From: DATKMS01 sp041497995
GTDB taxonomy: Bacteria > Desulfobacterota > Binatia > HRBIN30
Direction: 5' to 3'
DNA: 6,783 bases
Assembly (NCBI GenBank): GCA_041497995.1
Contig: JBGQHM010000367.1
Coordinates: 1 to 6,783, forward strand
Below are positions 1-5,077 of this stretch, piece after piece. Under the pieces are notes generated by a model, which ran no database searches, was not told where the DNA came from, and saw only the letters and a list, made by a program, of their open reading frames with translations. How positions within the stretch are numbered: the stretch's first letter is position 1; each line of letters starts with the position of its first letter. The position numbers and the translations under genes are program-made.

Positions 1-2
1 AG

Positions 3-161
3 TTGACCTCTCTCGAGCGGCGCACCGCACGCGGCGGCAAGGATTCAATTGATCATCCACCAAGGCAGCATGATGACATCGCCAATGCCGTGGCAGGTGT
101 TGCGGTAACCGGCCAGCGGCCATCGGGCACCGGCTACAGCGTGCAGCCACTAATTCTCTAG
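3..161 (+). CDS. Phage terminase large subunit, C-terminal end (partial at left edge)
   Basis: The open frame enters from the left edge and ends at TAG 159-161, leaving 52 visible residues. The terminase large subunit is the ATPase-nuclease motor that cuts concatemeric phage DNA and drives it into the procapsid. The visible part starts LTSLERRTARGGKDSIDHPP and continues with an H-D-D-I-A-N-A motif. This is the usual end of the RNase H-like nuclease domain, in which the acidic pair near D24/D25 of the visible part corresponds to a metal-binding site. The ATPase part and most of the nuclease lie outside the window. The last 17 or so residues (TGQRPSGTGY onward) are a variable tail. It is the first gene of the rightward late block. 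The family call rests on the conserved ARGG-DSIDHPP-HDD-ANAVAG signature and is fairly firm despite the short length. Confidence 0.85.
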   Translation: MTSLERRTARGGKDSIDHPPRQHDDIANAVAGVAVTGQRPSGTGYSVQPLIL

Positions 162-208
162 AACCGTAGCCGGCGCGGCCGGTGACTAGCGAGAGGAGTA
201 CACAACCG

Positions 209-961
209 ATGACGTTTGACGAGCTGATGAAGCAACTCGCCCCGATAACCGAGAGTAAGGGCTTGAAAGAACGGGTCAAGGATCAGAAGGCAAGGTTTCA
301 GCGCGAGCGGCAAGAGGCAAAGGGGAAAGTGGCCCGTGTGCTGAAGGATACGACGCGCACCGACAGCTACCGGCGCGAAGAACGTCAACGCATCGAGCAA
401 GAGGCGCAACAGGTCGTAGCGGTAGCGATGAAGGAGAGCAGCATTGCGGCGGAAGTAGCGCGGCACTTGGCGACCCGCGACCAGTGGACGCCCGAGAATG
501 TCGTCAAGCGCATCACTCGATTCACCACTGGGCCAGCGGTCGAAGAAAAGCTGACAGAACTCACCTGGCGACTGAATGCACGCGAGCTGTCACCGGCAGA
601 GCTGAAGGACGCTTTCCAGGCAGAGCTGAGCCAGGAGCATTACGCCGTGGTCGGACTGCTGTTGCGGGAAAGTGAACGCCGACACGCGGCAGCGCCAGAC
701 GCGACGCAAACCGCGGCACGGGTTTTAGTGAAGGAGATGAAGGAAGCACTGAACGCCGACCCGAAACTGACAATCCCGACTCGCGTGTTTGAGGAACTCG
801 CCAGCGAGAATGAGTCTCTCATGTCGGCATTCACCGCGTTGACCACCGGCGACGACCCCATGATGCGCCAGGACGCTATTCAACGATTTAGGCGCGAGGG
901 TCTGTCGAACGATGAAATCAATCAGCGCATGGCGACAGTGAACGCACAGAGCATGGAATAG
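209..961 (+). CDS. Charged alpha-helical phage protein of unknown function (250 aa)
   Basis: I do not recognise a family. The ATG at 209 is chosen because GAGAGGAG (191-198) lies 10 bases upstream; an in-frame GTG at 182 has no such site. The first 75 or so residues are very rich in Lys, Arg, Glu and Gln with few breaks, for example from KGLKERVKDQKARFQRER to RREERQRIEQEAQQ, which suggests a long helix or coiled coil. The rest is also mostly helical and acidic/basic, with no signal peptide, membrane segment or cysteine. It follows the terminase by 47 bases and is likely co-transcribed with it. A helical charged protein next to terminase could be a scaffold or head-assembly factor, but that is inference from position and composition only. 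It does not look like a portal protein. Confidence 0.8.
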   Translation: MTFDELMKQLAPITESKGLKERVKDQKARFQRERQEAKGKVARVLKDTTRTDSYRREERQRIEQEAQQVVAVAMKESSIAAEVARHLATRDQWTPENVVKRITRFTTGPAVEEKLTELTWRLNARELSPAELKDAFQAELSQEHYAVVGLLLRESERRHAAAPDATQTAARVLVKEMKEALNADPKLTIPTRVFEELASENESLMSAFTALTTGDDPMMRQDAIQRFRREGLSNDEINQRMATVNAQSME

Positions 962-1026
962 GAGCGACGAGCAGCGTCTCCGATGCAGCTCGCGCAAGCG
1001 GCACAGGCCGCGTGAAGGAGGCAGAC

Positions 1027-1245
1027 ATGAGACCAAATTGGCTGAAGATCACGGACCCCGCGGACGCACAGTACGATGCGGGCGCACCGCGCTATTGGGC
1101 ACCGTGGGCCGGCAACGACGTATCAGGAATGATCGGGCCTGACGACCACAACGACCCGAGTAAATTCGGCACGATCACGGTCGACAGCGCGGCCGATGCG
1201 ACGAAGTACCGCGACGGGCGCCGGTATCTGTGGACGCCGCTGTGA
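1027..1245 (+). CDS. Small phage protein of unknown function (72 aa)
   Basis: The ATG at 1027 is preceded by a strong ribosome binding site, AAGGAGG (1015-1021), five bases upstream. This supports a real gene and decides the start over the in-frame GTG at 1012, which the site would overlap. The product begins MRPNWLKITDPADAQYDAGA. It is rich in Asp, Gly, Pro and aromatic residues, ends RRYLWTPL, and has no membrane segment or cysteine. No family is recognised. It sits between the 250-aa helical protein and the tail-like gene on the same strand, so a small structural or assembly role is possible but not shown by the sequence. Confidence 0.7.
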   Translation: MRPNWLKITDPADAQYDAGAPRYWAPWAGNDVSGMIGPDDHNDPSKFGTITVDSAADATKYRDGRRYLWTPL

Positions 1246-1326
1246 CAAGACAAACACGAGGGACAGCCCTCACAACCGAGCGGGCACAGAGTTCGCCATA
1301 ACTCACAGGATGCGCCCACCGCGCAG

Positions 1327-1358
1327 CGCTGCACCGACCGGGGTCGTTCGGTGCAGCG
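1327..1358 (+). terminator. Perfect 11-bp inverted repeat / RNA hairpin between late genes
   Basis: CGCTGCACCGA (1327-1337) is followed after a 10-base loop by its exact reverse complement TCGGTGCAGCG (1348-1358). The resulting RNA would be a stable GC-rich stem-loop in the 144-base gap upstream of the 543-aa gene. No run of T follows (the next bases are TCCCGCCAG), so it is not a classic intrinsic terminator. It may be an attenuator, an RNA-processing or stabilising hairpin, or a protein site on DNA. The rest of the 1246-1389 gap shows no convincing gene, only the AAGGAG site at 1379-1384. Confidence 0.45.
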
Positions 1359-1389
1359 TCCCGCCAGCTGAACACGTGAAGGAGATTGC

Positions 1390-3021
1390 ATGAGCGTACT
1401 CGCCGCGCCCTGGCATCGCATTCTACAGACACCGCTGAGTCGCAAGGTCATGCTGCTCACGTTGTGGCCGAGCAGCGGGCCACCCGTGTACGGACCTCCA
1501 TTGCGGCAAGCCAACTCGCTGCTCCTGTCCACGCATACCGACGTGGTAGTCACTGACACGCTCGGTCCATTCCCACGGCTGGCCTTACCCTGGCTGCTCA
1601 ACTGGCCCACCATCGATATCTCGTTTTCACCCACAGACCGCCGTGCTGCCATTGCGCAGACCTCCATCACGGTCGGTGGCGGTGCCGAGCTCGACGAGTT
1701 TCTGGGTGACCGATCCGCTCAAACGCTGCTCGGTGAGCTGGCGCTGTGGTCCGATGGCATCGATGTGGCTGACCGCATTCCGCTGATGCGCGGCCCGGTG
1801 CGCAACCCGCAGAAGGGCATCACGGGCGCCTACACGTTCGACCTGAGTGATGGGTCACCGGAGCGGACAGCGAAATTCCCGCCTGGACCGTTCAATCTGA
1901 GCGACTTTCCCGAGGCCAGCGACGCAGTGATCAGCACAGCGCAGCGGCACTATCTGTTCCATCGCGCCCCGGATCATGTGGTGGCCACCCCGATTGACGG
2001 ACGACGTGACCCAACCGCGGCCCGCACCTTCTACTTGTGGGAGCCCTTTGGGCCAGAGGAACCAACGCGATTTTTCAAGGGCGGCGAAGAATTGCAACCA
2101 ACGGACTGGCCTGTGGTGGACCGCGCCTTGTCGGGCTCCCTTTTCGAGTATACGCGACTGACCTTCCCGCGGCCGGTGAACCAGATCAACGCCGGCAGCG
2201 ACGACACGATCACGACCATCGGTGGCGTGGGTGATACCTCGACGACTCCGATTCTCGCGCTCCTCGACCTGGGCAAGATTCCAGTAGCACCCGCGGCTCG
2301 CTCGCGCCTCGCTGCGCTGAACCTCGACTTCACGGCTGGCATGTCGGCGTTGGTCAACACGCCGACCGACGTGCTCGCGCTTGTGCAGGATCGGTTCCTG
2401 CCGCAGACACGCTTCGTCCCTGCCTGGCGCAACAATGAACTGACCGTGATCGACCCGCTGGATGAAGCGCCCACGATGTCACTGAGCCCACTGACGGGCC
2501 TGTTCGACCGGGTAGACGAGAAGGTCACGCAGACGCCGGACACGCAGGTGTTCAATGACTTCGTGATGCGCTGTGGCCGGGATCTATCGCAGTCCGATAC
2601 CACAACGCTGGTGCCGCTGTTCACCTTCCACCGTACGGCGACAAGCGGCGATGCGCTGAGTCCGCTGCTGTCCCGCAGCAAGAGCCAGTTTGGGCTGCGG
2701 CCATTCAAGAATCCCAACGGCACGAGTGAAGGATTCGACGCGGGCGACCTGATCGTGACCCGTGACGCCGACAACGCGGTGATTGGCTGTCCCGGCGGTG
2801 ACGTGTTGCTCGATCACCTGATCCGCCTCTATGCCTTCCCGCACAAGCTCTATTCGTTCTTCGTGGAATGGTACCTGGGCATGGCGCTGATGAGCCTCAA
2901 CTGGGAAGTGCTGCTCACCTATGACCCTGAGAATCTGAGCGACAAGAAAACCCGCGTTGTGCGCTGGCGGCTGCCGGCGACAGGGCCGCTGGTGACTTTT
3001 CAGGCGGTGGATGATGAGTGA
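1390..3021 (+). CDS. Phage tail / baseplate hub-like structural protein (543 aa)
   Basis: The start is ATG 1390, with AAGGAG (1379-1384) five bases upstream. The 543-aa product has the look of phage tail hub proteins. An N-terminal beta-rich domain contains ISFSPTDRR (78-85) and an LW-D-G---DRIPLMRGPVRNP-KG segment (119-143). A TFDLSD---ERTAKFPP motif (149-165) precedes a middle region with LLDLGKIPV (291-299). A region around VFNDFVMRCGRD (387-398) and the GLRPF stretch (435-439) recalls the later hub domains. There is no signal peptide. Trp, Pro and Thr are frequent, as in structural beta proteins. In such phages the hub joins the tail tube to the receptor-binding tip. The assignment is by pattern memory, not by a search; another virion protein is possible. 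It ends four bases before the nuclease gene, indicating translational coupling. Confidence 0.55.
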   Translation: MSVLAAPWHRILQTPLSRKVMLLTLWPSSGPPVYGPPLRQANSLLLSTHTDVVVTDTLGPFPRLALPWLLNWPTIDISFSPTDRRAAIAQTSITVGGGAELDEFLGDRSAQTLLGELALWSDGIDVADRIPLMRGPVRNPQKGITGAYTFDLSDGSPERTAKFPPGPFNLSDFPEASDAVISTAQRHYLFHRAPDHVVATPIDGRRDPTAARTFYLWEPFGPEEPTRFFKGGEELQPTDWPVVDRALSGSLFEYTRLTFPRPVNQINAGSDDTITTIGGVGDTSTTPILALLDLGKIPVAPAARSRLAALNLDFTAGMSALVNTPTDVLALVQDRFLPQTRFVPAWRNNELTVIDPLDEAPTMSLSPLTGLFDRVDEKVTQTPDTQVFNDFVMRCGRDLSQSDTTTLVPLFTFHRTATSGDALSPLLSRSKSQFGLRPFKNPNGTSEGFDAGDLIVTRDADNAVIGCPGGDVLLDHLIRLYAFPHKLYSFFVEWYLGMALMSLNWEVLLTYDPENLSDKKTRVVRWRLPATGPLVTFQAVDDE

Positions 3022-3024
3022 GCG

Positions 3025-3303
3025 ATGAACGCGAAGCGCAAAGGCACCCGCAACGAGCACCGCAGCATGCGGCTCCTCGAGGCGAGCGGCTACAGCGTGA
3101 CGCGGGCCGCTGCGTCGTTGGGTGCGTGGGACATCATCGGGATCTCGGCGACTGACGTGGTGCTCTGCCAAGTAAAGAGCAATGCGTGGCCGGGCTCAGC
3201 GGAGATGGAGACGCTGCGCGACTTCGCTGCGCCACCGAACGCCCGCAAGATCGTGCATCGATGGCGGGATCGGCAGCGGGTGCCGGATGTGCGGGCGGTG
3301 TGA
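3025..3303 (+). CDS. PD-(D/E)XK endonuclease, Hjc-like Holliday-junction resolvase family (92 aa)
   Basis: This small nuclease probably cuts branched DNA or otherwise serves phage recombination or packaging. The N-terminus is MNAKRKGTRNEHRSMRLLEA, with a candidate first acidic residue E11 in a basic helix. Then come SGYSVTRAAAS, the AWDIIGI strand with D36, and VVLCQVKSN with Q49-V-K51. Together these give the E...D...(E/Q)xK layout of Hjc-like and related phage nucleases, at the expected short length. The C-terminal VHRWRDRQRVPDVRAV matches the usual closing strand of these proteins. Gln in place of Glu in the ExK position is common in the superfamily. The ATG at 3025 lies three bases after the stop of the tail-like gene, so translation is probably coupled. 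It is the last gene of the rightward late block and converges on the leftward operon with a gap of nine bases. Confidence 0.7.
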   Translation: MNAKRKGTRNEHRSMRLLEASGYSVTRAAASLGAWDIIGISATDVVLCQVKSNAWPGSAEMETLRDFAAPPNARKIVHRWRDRQRVPDVRAV

Positions 3304-3312
3304 GGTGCGGCT

Positions 3313-3810
3313 TTACCGCCGACGCGCTACGCGCCGCATGGACCAAAGCCCCATGGCCAGCAGCCCCACCGCAAGGAAGAGCGCATTGCGGTTGGACACG
3401 GCGGGCGCGGTGCTCACGCTGCTGCACACATCGACCTTGCAGAGCCCGCTCGCGCACTGGGTGTTGGCGGTACAGGGATCGCCGTCAGGAAGGCTGTGCG
3501 GGGATGCCGTCGCGGTTTGCGTGCTGGTTGGCGTTGGCGTTGGTGTGACTGTTGGCGTGTTGGTGATGGTAGGGGTTGGGGTGAACGCGACGCATCCAGA
3601 GAAGTCGCAGACGCCCGGTGACGAACCGACAATGCAGGGCCCGCCAAGTCGGGCGGCGCAGAAGCTCGCACCGGAAACAGAGAGACAGGTTCCGCATTGG
3701 GGATCACACGGCGGGCTGCAAACTCCTCCTCCTCCTCCGATGTTTCCCGCGTTTGCACGTGCCCCAGCCAGCAGGAGCACCACCAGCACGGCCAGCCCGA
3801 TGCGCGTCAT
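3313..3810 (-). CDS. Exported Cys-rich protein with Thr-Pro repeat and C-terminal membrane anchor (165 aa)
   Basis: The start chosen is the ATG at 3810 because it gives a clean signal peptide, MTRIGLAVLVVLLLAGARANA, with cleavage likely after residue 21. An upstream TTG at 3846 would add 12 residues and overlap the preceding stop by four bases (TTGA); neither start has a clear ribosome binding site. After a Gly run come eight cysteines (31-73), a Thr-Pro linker (77-101), and a second small Cys domain, DPCTANTQCASGLCKVDVC (111-129). A hydrophobic span (142-157) and a basic tail, RRVARRR, follow. The order signal, Cys modules, TP stalk, anchor and Arg tail resembles proteins handled by C-terminal sorting systems of Gram-negative bacteria. 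It is presumably displayed at the cell envelope. As the last gene of the leftward operon it may be a lysogenic-conversion (moron) gene; that role is inference. Confidence 0.72.
   Translation of the reverse strand: MTRIGLAVLVVLLLAGARANAGNIGGGGGVCSPPCDPQCGTCLSVSGASFCAARLGGPCIVGSSPGVCDFSGCVAFTPTPTITNTPTVTPTPTPTSTQTATASPHSLPDGDPCTANTQCASGLCKVDVCSSVSTAPAVSNRNALFLAVGLLAMGLWSMRRVARRR
3508..3582 (-). repeat. Thr-Pro low-complexity repeat inside the exported protein
   Basis: Residues 77-101 of the exported Cys-rich protein are almost only Thr and Pro with a few Ile, Val, Asn, Ser and Gln (units such as TPTPT, TNTPTVTP and TPTPTST). On the DNA this is a degenerate ACN-CCN repeat, read on the + strand as GTTGGCGTTGG-like units. 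It is probably an extended stalk or linker between the two Cys domains, and its length may vary between strains by slippage. Confidence 0.75.
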
Positions 3811-3842
3811 GGCGATTGGTCTACAGGAACGGGCAGCCCGAA

Positions 3843-3968
3843 TCAAAGAGCCGCTCTGTCGAGCAACGCCGGCAGCATCACGGCGAATTGCAACGCGACG
3901 ATGGACACCAACGCCGACACGAACAGCAGCGCGCGGAGAAACTCGCGGGTGTCGGCGTCGGGGTTCAC
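3843..3968 (-). CDS. 41-aa single-span membrane protein
   Basis: This small frame starts at GTG 3968 and stops at TGA 3845-3843. The sequence begins MNPDADTREFLRALLFVSAL and ends with a hydrophobic stretch through LPALLDRAAL. Residues 11-36 form one membrane segment, preceded by an acidic N-terminus. The GTG overlaps the stop of the upstream RHH gene as GTGA, and GCGGAG lies just upstream, which is the usual arrangement for translational coupling. It fills the otherwise empty 3847-3964 gap between two well-supported genes of the same operon, and its frame is hydrophobic exactly as a real membrane peptide would be. Its function is unknown. Candidates include a small holin- or toxin-like peptide or a partner of the following exported protein; none is established. 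Confidence 0.6.
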   Translation of the reverse strand: MNPDADTREFLRALLFVSALVSIVALQFAVMLPALLDRAAL

Positions 3969-4201
3969 TTGTGCTCCGCTTCGAGCCTACTTCCGCGGCG
4001 CCGCCTCATCACATCAAGGCCCGCGTCGAGCAACGCCACAACGACTTCGGTCTTGCTGGCACCCACACGGGTGGCGATTGCGGCGATCCCATCGGCCACG
4101 TCGGCGGGGATCTTCACGTTGAGCAGGCGACGAGCATCGTGCTGGCGGTGCTTCAGATCGGTGAGGCGGAGGGCGCTGCGGGGTGCGGTGCGCGTCGTCA
4201 T
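3965..4201 (-). CDS. Ribbon-helix-helix DNA-binding protein (78 aa), second of a tandem pair
   Basis: The protein has a basic 24-residue N-terminal extension and then an RHH core. A strand RLLNVKIP (25-32) is followed by helix A, ADVADGIAAIATRVG (33-47), a turn at ASK, and helix B, TEVVVALLDAGLDVM (51-65), then an Arg-rich tail ending EAEHK. RHH proteins of the CopG/Arc/MetJ type bind operators as dimers through the paired beta strands and usually repress their own operon. The ATG at 4201 overlaps the stop of the upstream RHH gene as ATGA, so the two are translated together. Both proteins end in EHK-stop and both end in the same junction sequence, which suggests they arose by duplication. Antitoxin is an alternative role, but the following gene is not a recognised toxin. 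Confidence 0.78.
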   Translation of the reverse strand: MTTRTAPRSALRLTDLKHRQHDARRLLNVKIPADVADGIAAIATRVGASKTEVVVALLDAGLDVMRRRRGSRLEAEHK

Positions 4202-4392
4202 TTGTGCTCACGCTCCAGTACATCGAGACCGCGGGCAATGGCCAGCTTGAGAACGCTAGTGCGGGTGACGCGCCCCACGGCCATCTTCGGATTCTTCCCT
4301 ATTCGCGCAACCAGTGCGTCCGCACGATCTACAATGTCGGCTGATACTCGCAACGCGATCTGCGTTGCTGCGGCGGCTACTGCCTTGCTCAT
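4198..4392 (-). CDS. Ribbon-helix-helix transcription regulator (64 aa), first of a tandem pair
   Basis: The start is ATG 4392, supported by the strong purine-rich site GAGGAGGGGGAG (4407-4396). A longer frame exists upstream but would run through the promoter. The 64-aa protein is a minimal RHH fold: strand QIALRVS (11-17), helix A ADIVDRADALVARIG (18-32), a longer loop KNPKMAVGRVT that includes Gly and basic residues, and helix B RTSVLKLAIARGLDVLE (44-60). It is the promoter-proximal gene of the leftward operon and sits beside a region with tandem 10-bp repeats at helical spacing, the kind of operator such dimers bind cooperatively. The likely role is repressor of its own promoter and of the divergent integrase operon. 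That is inference; the fold itself is clear. Confidence 0.82.
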   Translation of the reverse strand: MSKAVAAAATQIALRVSADIVDRADALVARIGKNPKMAVGRVTRTSVLKLAIARGLDVLEREHK

Positions 4393-4426
4393 GCGCTCCC
4401 CCTCCTCACACAACCCGTCTGTCCGG

Positions 4427-4455
4427 AGGGTACATCGCTCGCCCTTGACTTTCAA
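4427..4455 (-). promoter_or_regulatory. Predicted sigma-70-type promoter of the leftward RHH operon
   Basis: Read on the - strand, TTGAAA (4455-4450) is followed by a 17-base spacer and TACCCT (4432-4427). The -35 matches five of six consensus bases and the spacing is ideal; the -10 matches three of six. Transcription would begin near 4420, leaving a leader of about 28 bases that carries the ribosome binding site at 4407-4396. The candidate operator repeats lie directly upstream of the -35. Confidence 0.6.
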
Positions 4456-4473
4456 CCGCTGCTCACGCATACC
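4445..4473 (+). promoter_or_regulatory. Possible weak promoter of the rightward integrase operon
   Basis: TTGACT (4445-4450) followed by a 17-base spacer and CATACC (4468-4473) gives a good -35 and a poor -10. The -10 lies inside the operator repeats and the -35 touches the -35 of the opposite promoter, so one bound repressor could block both. No better forward promoter is visible before 4586, but the evidence is weak. Confidence 0.3.
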
Positions 4474-4489
4474 ATTGCATACCAATGGT
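4467..4489. promoter_or_regulatory. Candidate RHH operator: tandem 10-bp repeat plus perfect inverted repeat
   Basis: GCATACCA occurs at 4467-4474 and again at 4477-4484, exactly 10 bases apart. The same segment holds ACCATTG (4471-4477) and its exact reverse complement CAATGGT (4483-4489) with a 5-base spacer. Same-face repeats one helical turn apart suit cooperative binding by RHH dimers. It lies between the divergent operons and beside both predicted -35 elements. Binding by the neighbouring RHH proteins is inference. Confidence 0.55.
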
Positions 4490-4524
4490 GTGTTGTGGGT
4501 GTTGGGAGCGGTCGGGGTGCTTCA

Positions 4525-4573
4525 TCGGGAACCGGTATCCCGGCCGCTCCAAGGTTCCCGAACGGTTCCCGAA
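4525..4573. repeat. GGTTCCCGAA repeat cluster overlapping the leader of the 163-aa gene
   Basis: GGTTCCCGAA occurs at 4553-4562 and 4564-4573, an 11-base period. Its reverse complement TCGGGAACC lies at 4525-4533, and a degenerate copy, GGTATCCCG, lies at 4534-4542. The last direct copy runs into the ribosome binding site GAAGGAG (4571-4577). It could be a second operator family, or RNA in which the inverted copy pairs with either direct copy (9 bp), one pairing reaching the start of the ribosome binding site. Confidence 0.5.
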
Positions 4574-4585
4574 GGAGCGTTAAGC

Positions 4586-5077
4586 ATGGCGAACAAGACG
4601 AAGCAGACGGCAGCGGGGGCGGCACCGAACCCCGAAGCGGCAAGAGTCAAGTCGATCGTCGACATGGTGGCAGCGCTCGCTGACCAGGGCGTGGGGCTTG
4701 ACCCGAACGCCGAGGACGAGCTGCGGTGGATTGCCGAGGACCTCCAGGTGCCATTTCTCGTGGTCTGGTTGGCGGACGCGCAGCAGAGAGGCAGCCTGTA
4801 CGACCCCGATCTCGACGACATGATCGCAGGCCTCGAGTGGCTGCGAGAGCACCACGTGCCGCTGGAGCTGTTGCGCCGCGCCGAACCGCACGACGCCACA
4901 TGGCGTGCGGATCTCGCGACCACCGACGAGGCAACCGCCAAGTCGGCAGCGGAGAAGCACGTGCACAACCTCGCAATCCACTTCATGGACCGCGCTGCCC
5001 GTGCGGCCAAGGCCACCGGGTTCGACGTCGACGCCTGGATGCGCGCTCGGCGCTCTCTGGGGGTGTTCCATGACTAA
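4586..5077 (+). CDS. Unknown soluble protein, first gene of the integrase operon (163 aa)
   Basis: The start is ATG 4586, with GAAGGAG (4571-4577) eight bases upstream. The open frame continues far upstream, but that part is antisense to the leftward operon and lacks signals. The product begins MANKTKQTAAGAAPNPEAAR, then is mostly helical and acidic, with segments such as DELRWIAEDLQVPFLVVWLA and DPDLDDMIAGLEWLREH. Its C-terminal third has HVHNLAIHFMDRAARAAKATG. No signal peptide, membrane span or cysteine is seen and no family is recognised. It leads a tight three-gene unit with the 122-aa protein and the integrase, and its stop overlaps the next start by eight bases, so it is expressed with the integrase. 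Position might suggest a regulator or recombination accessory, but no DNA-binding motif is evident. Confidence 0.75.
   Translation: MANKTKQTAAGAAPNPEAARVKSIVDMVAALADQGVGLDPNAEDELRWIAEDLQVPFLVVWLADAQQRGSLYDPDLDDMIAGLEWLREHHVPLELLRRAEPHDATWRADLATTDEATAKSAAEKHVHNLAIHFMDRAARAAKATGFDVDAWMRARRSLGVFHD

Noticed and set aside
1196..1393. A short + strand frame filling the gap before the tail-like gene.
   Set aside because: No ribosome binding site, Arg/Cys-rich composition, and it crosses the strong hairpin and the start of the next gene.
2031..2774. A 247-codon - strand frame inside the tail-like gene.
   Set aside because: A Ser/Arg-rich shadow of the 543-aa gene; no ribosome binding site and no domain.
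3294..3320. GGCGGT / ACCGCC inverted repeat at the convergent ends of the nuclease gene and the exported-protein gene, as a possible bidirectional terminator.
   Set aside because: Only six pairs around a 15-base loop with no T-run; it is likely chance in GC-rich coding sequence.
3843..4392. Toxin-antitoxin reading: an RHH antitoxin followed by the small membrane protein as toxin.
   Set aside because: Two RHH genes precede the membrane peptide, no known toxin family is recognised, and the operon continues to an exported protein; regulator plus conversion gene fits better, though a membrane toxin is not excluded.
3182..4585. Long open + strand frame upstream of and in frame with the 163-aa gene.
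   Set aside because: It lies antisense to four well-supported - strand genes, its product is low-complexity Arg/Ala/Ser-rich with no domain, and the real start at 4586 has a proper ribosome binding site. The openness comes from high GC.
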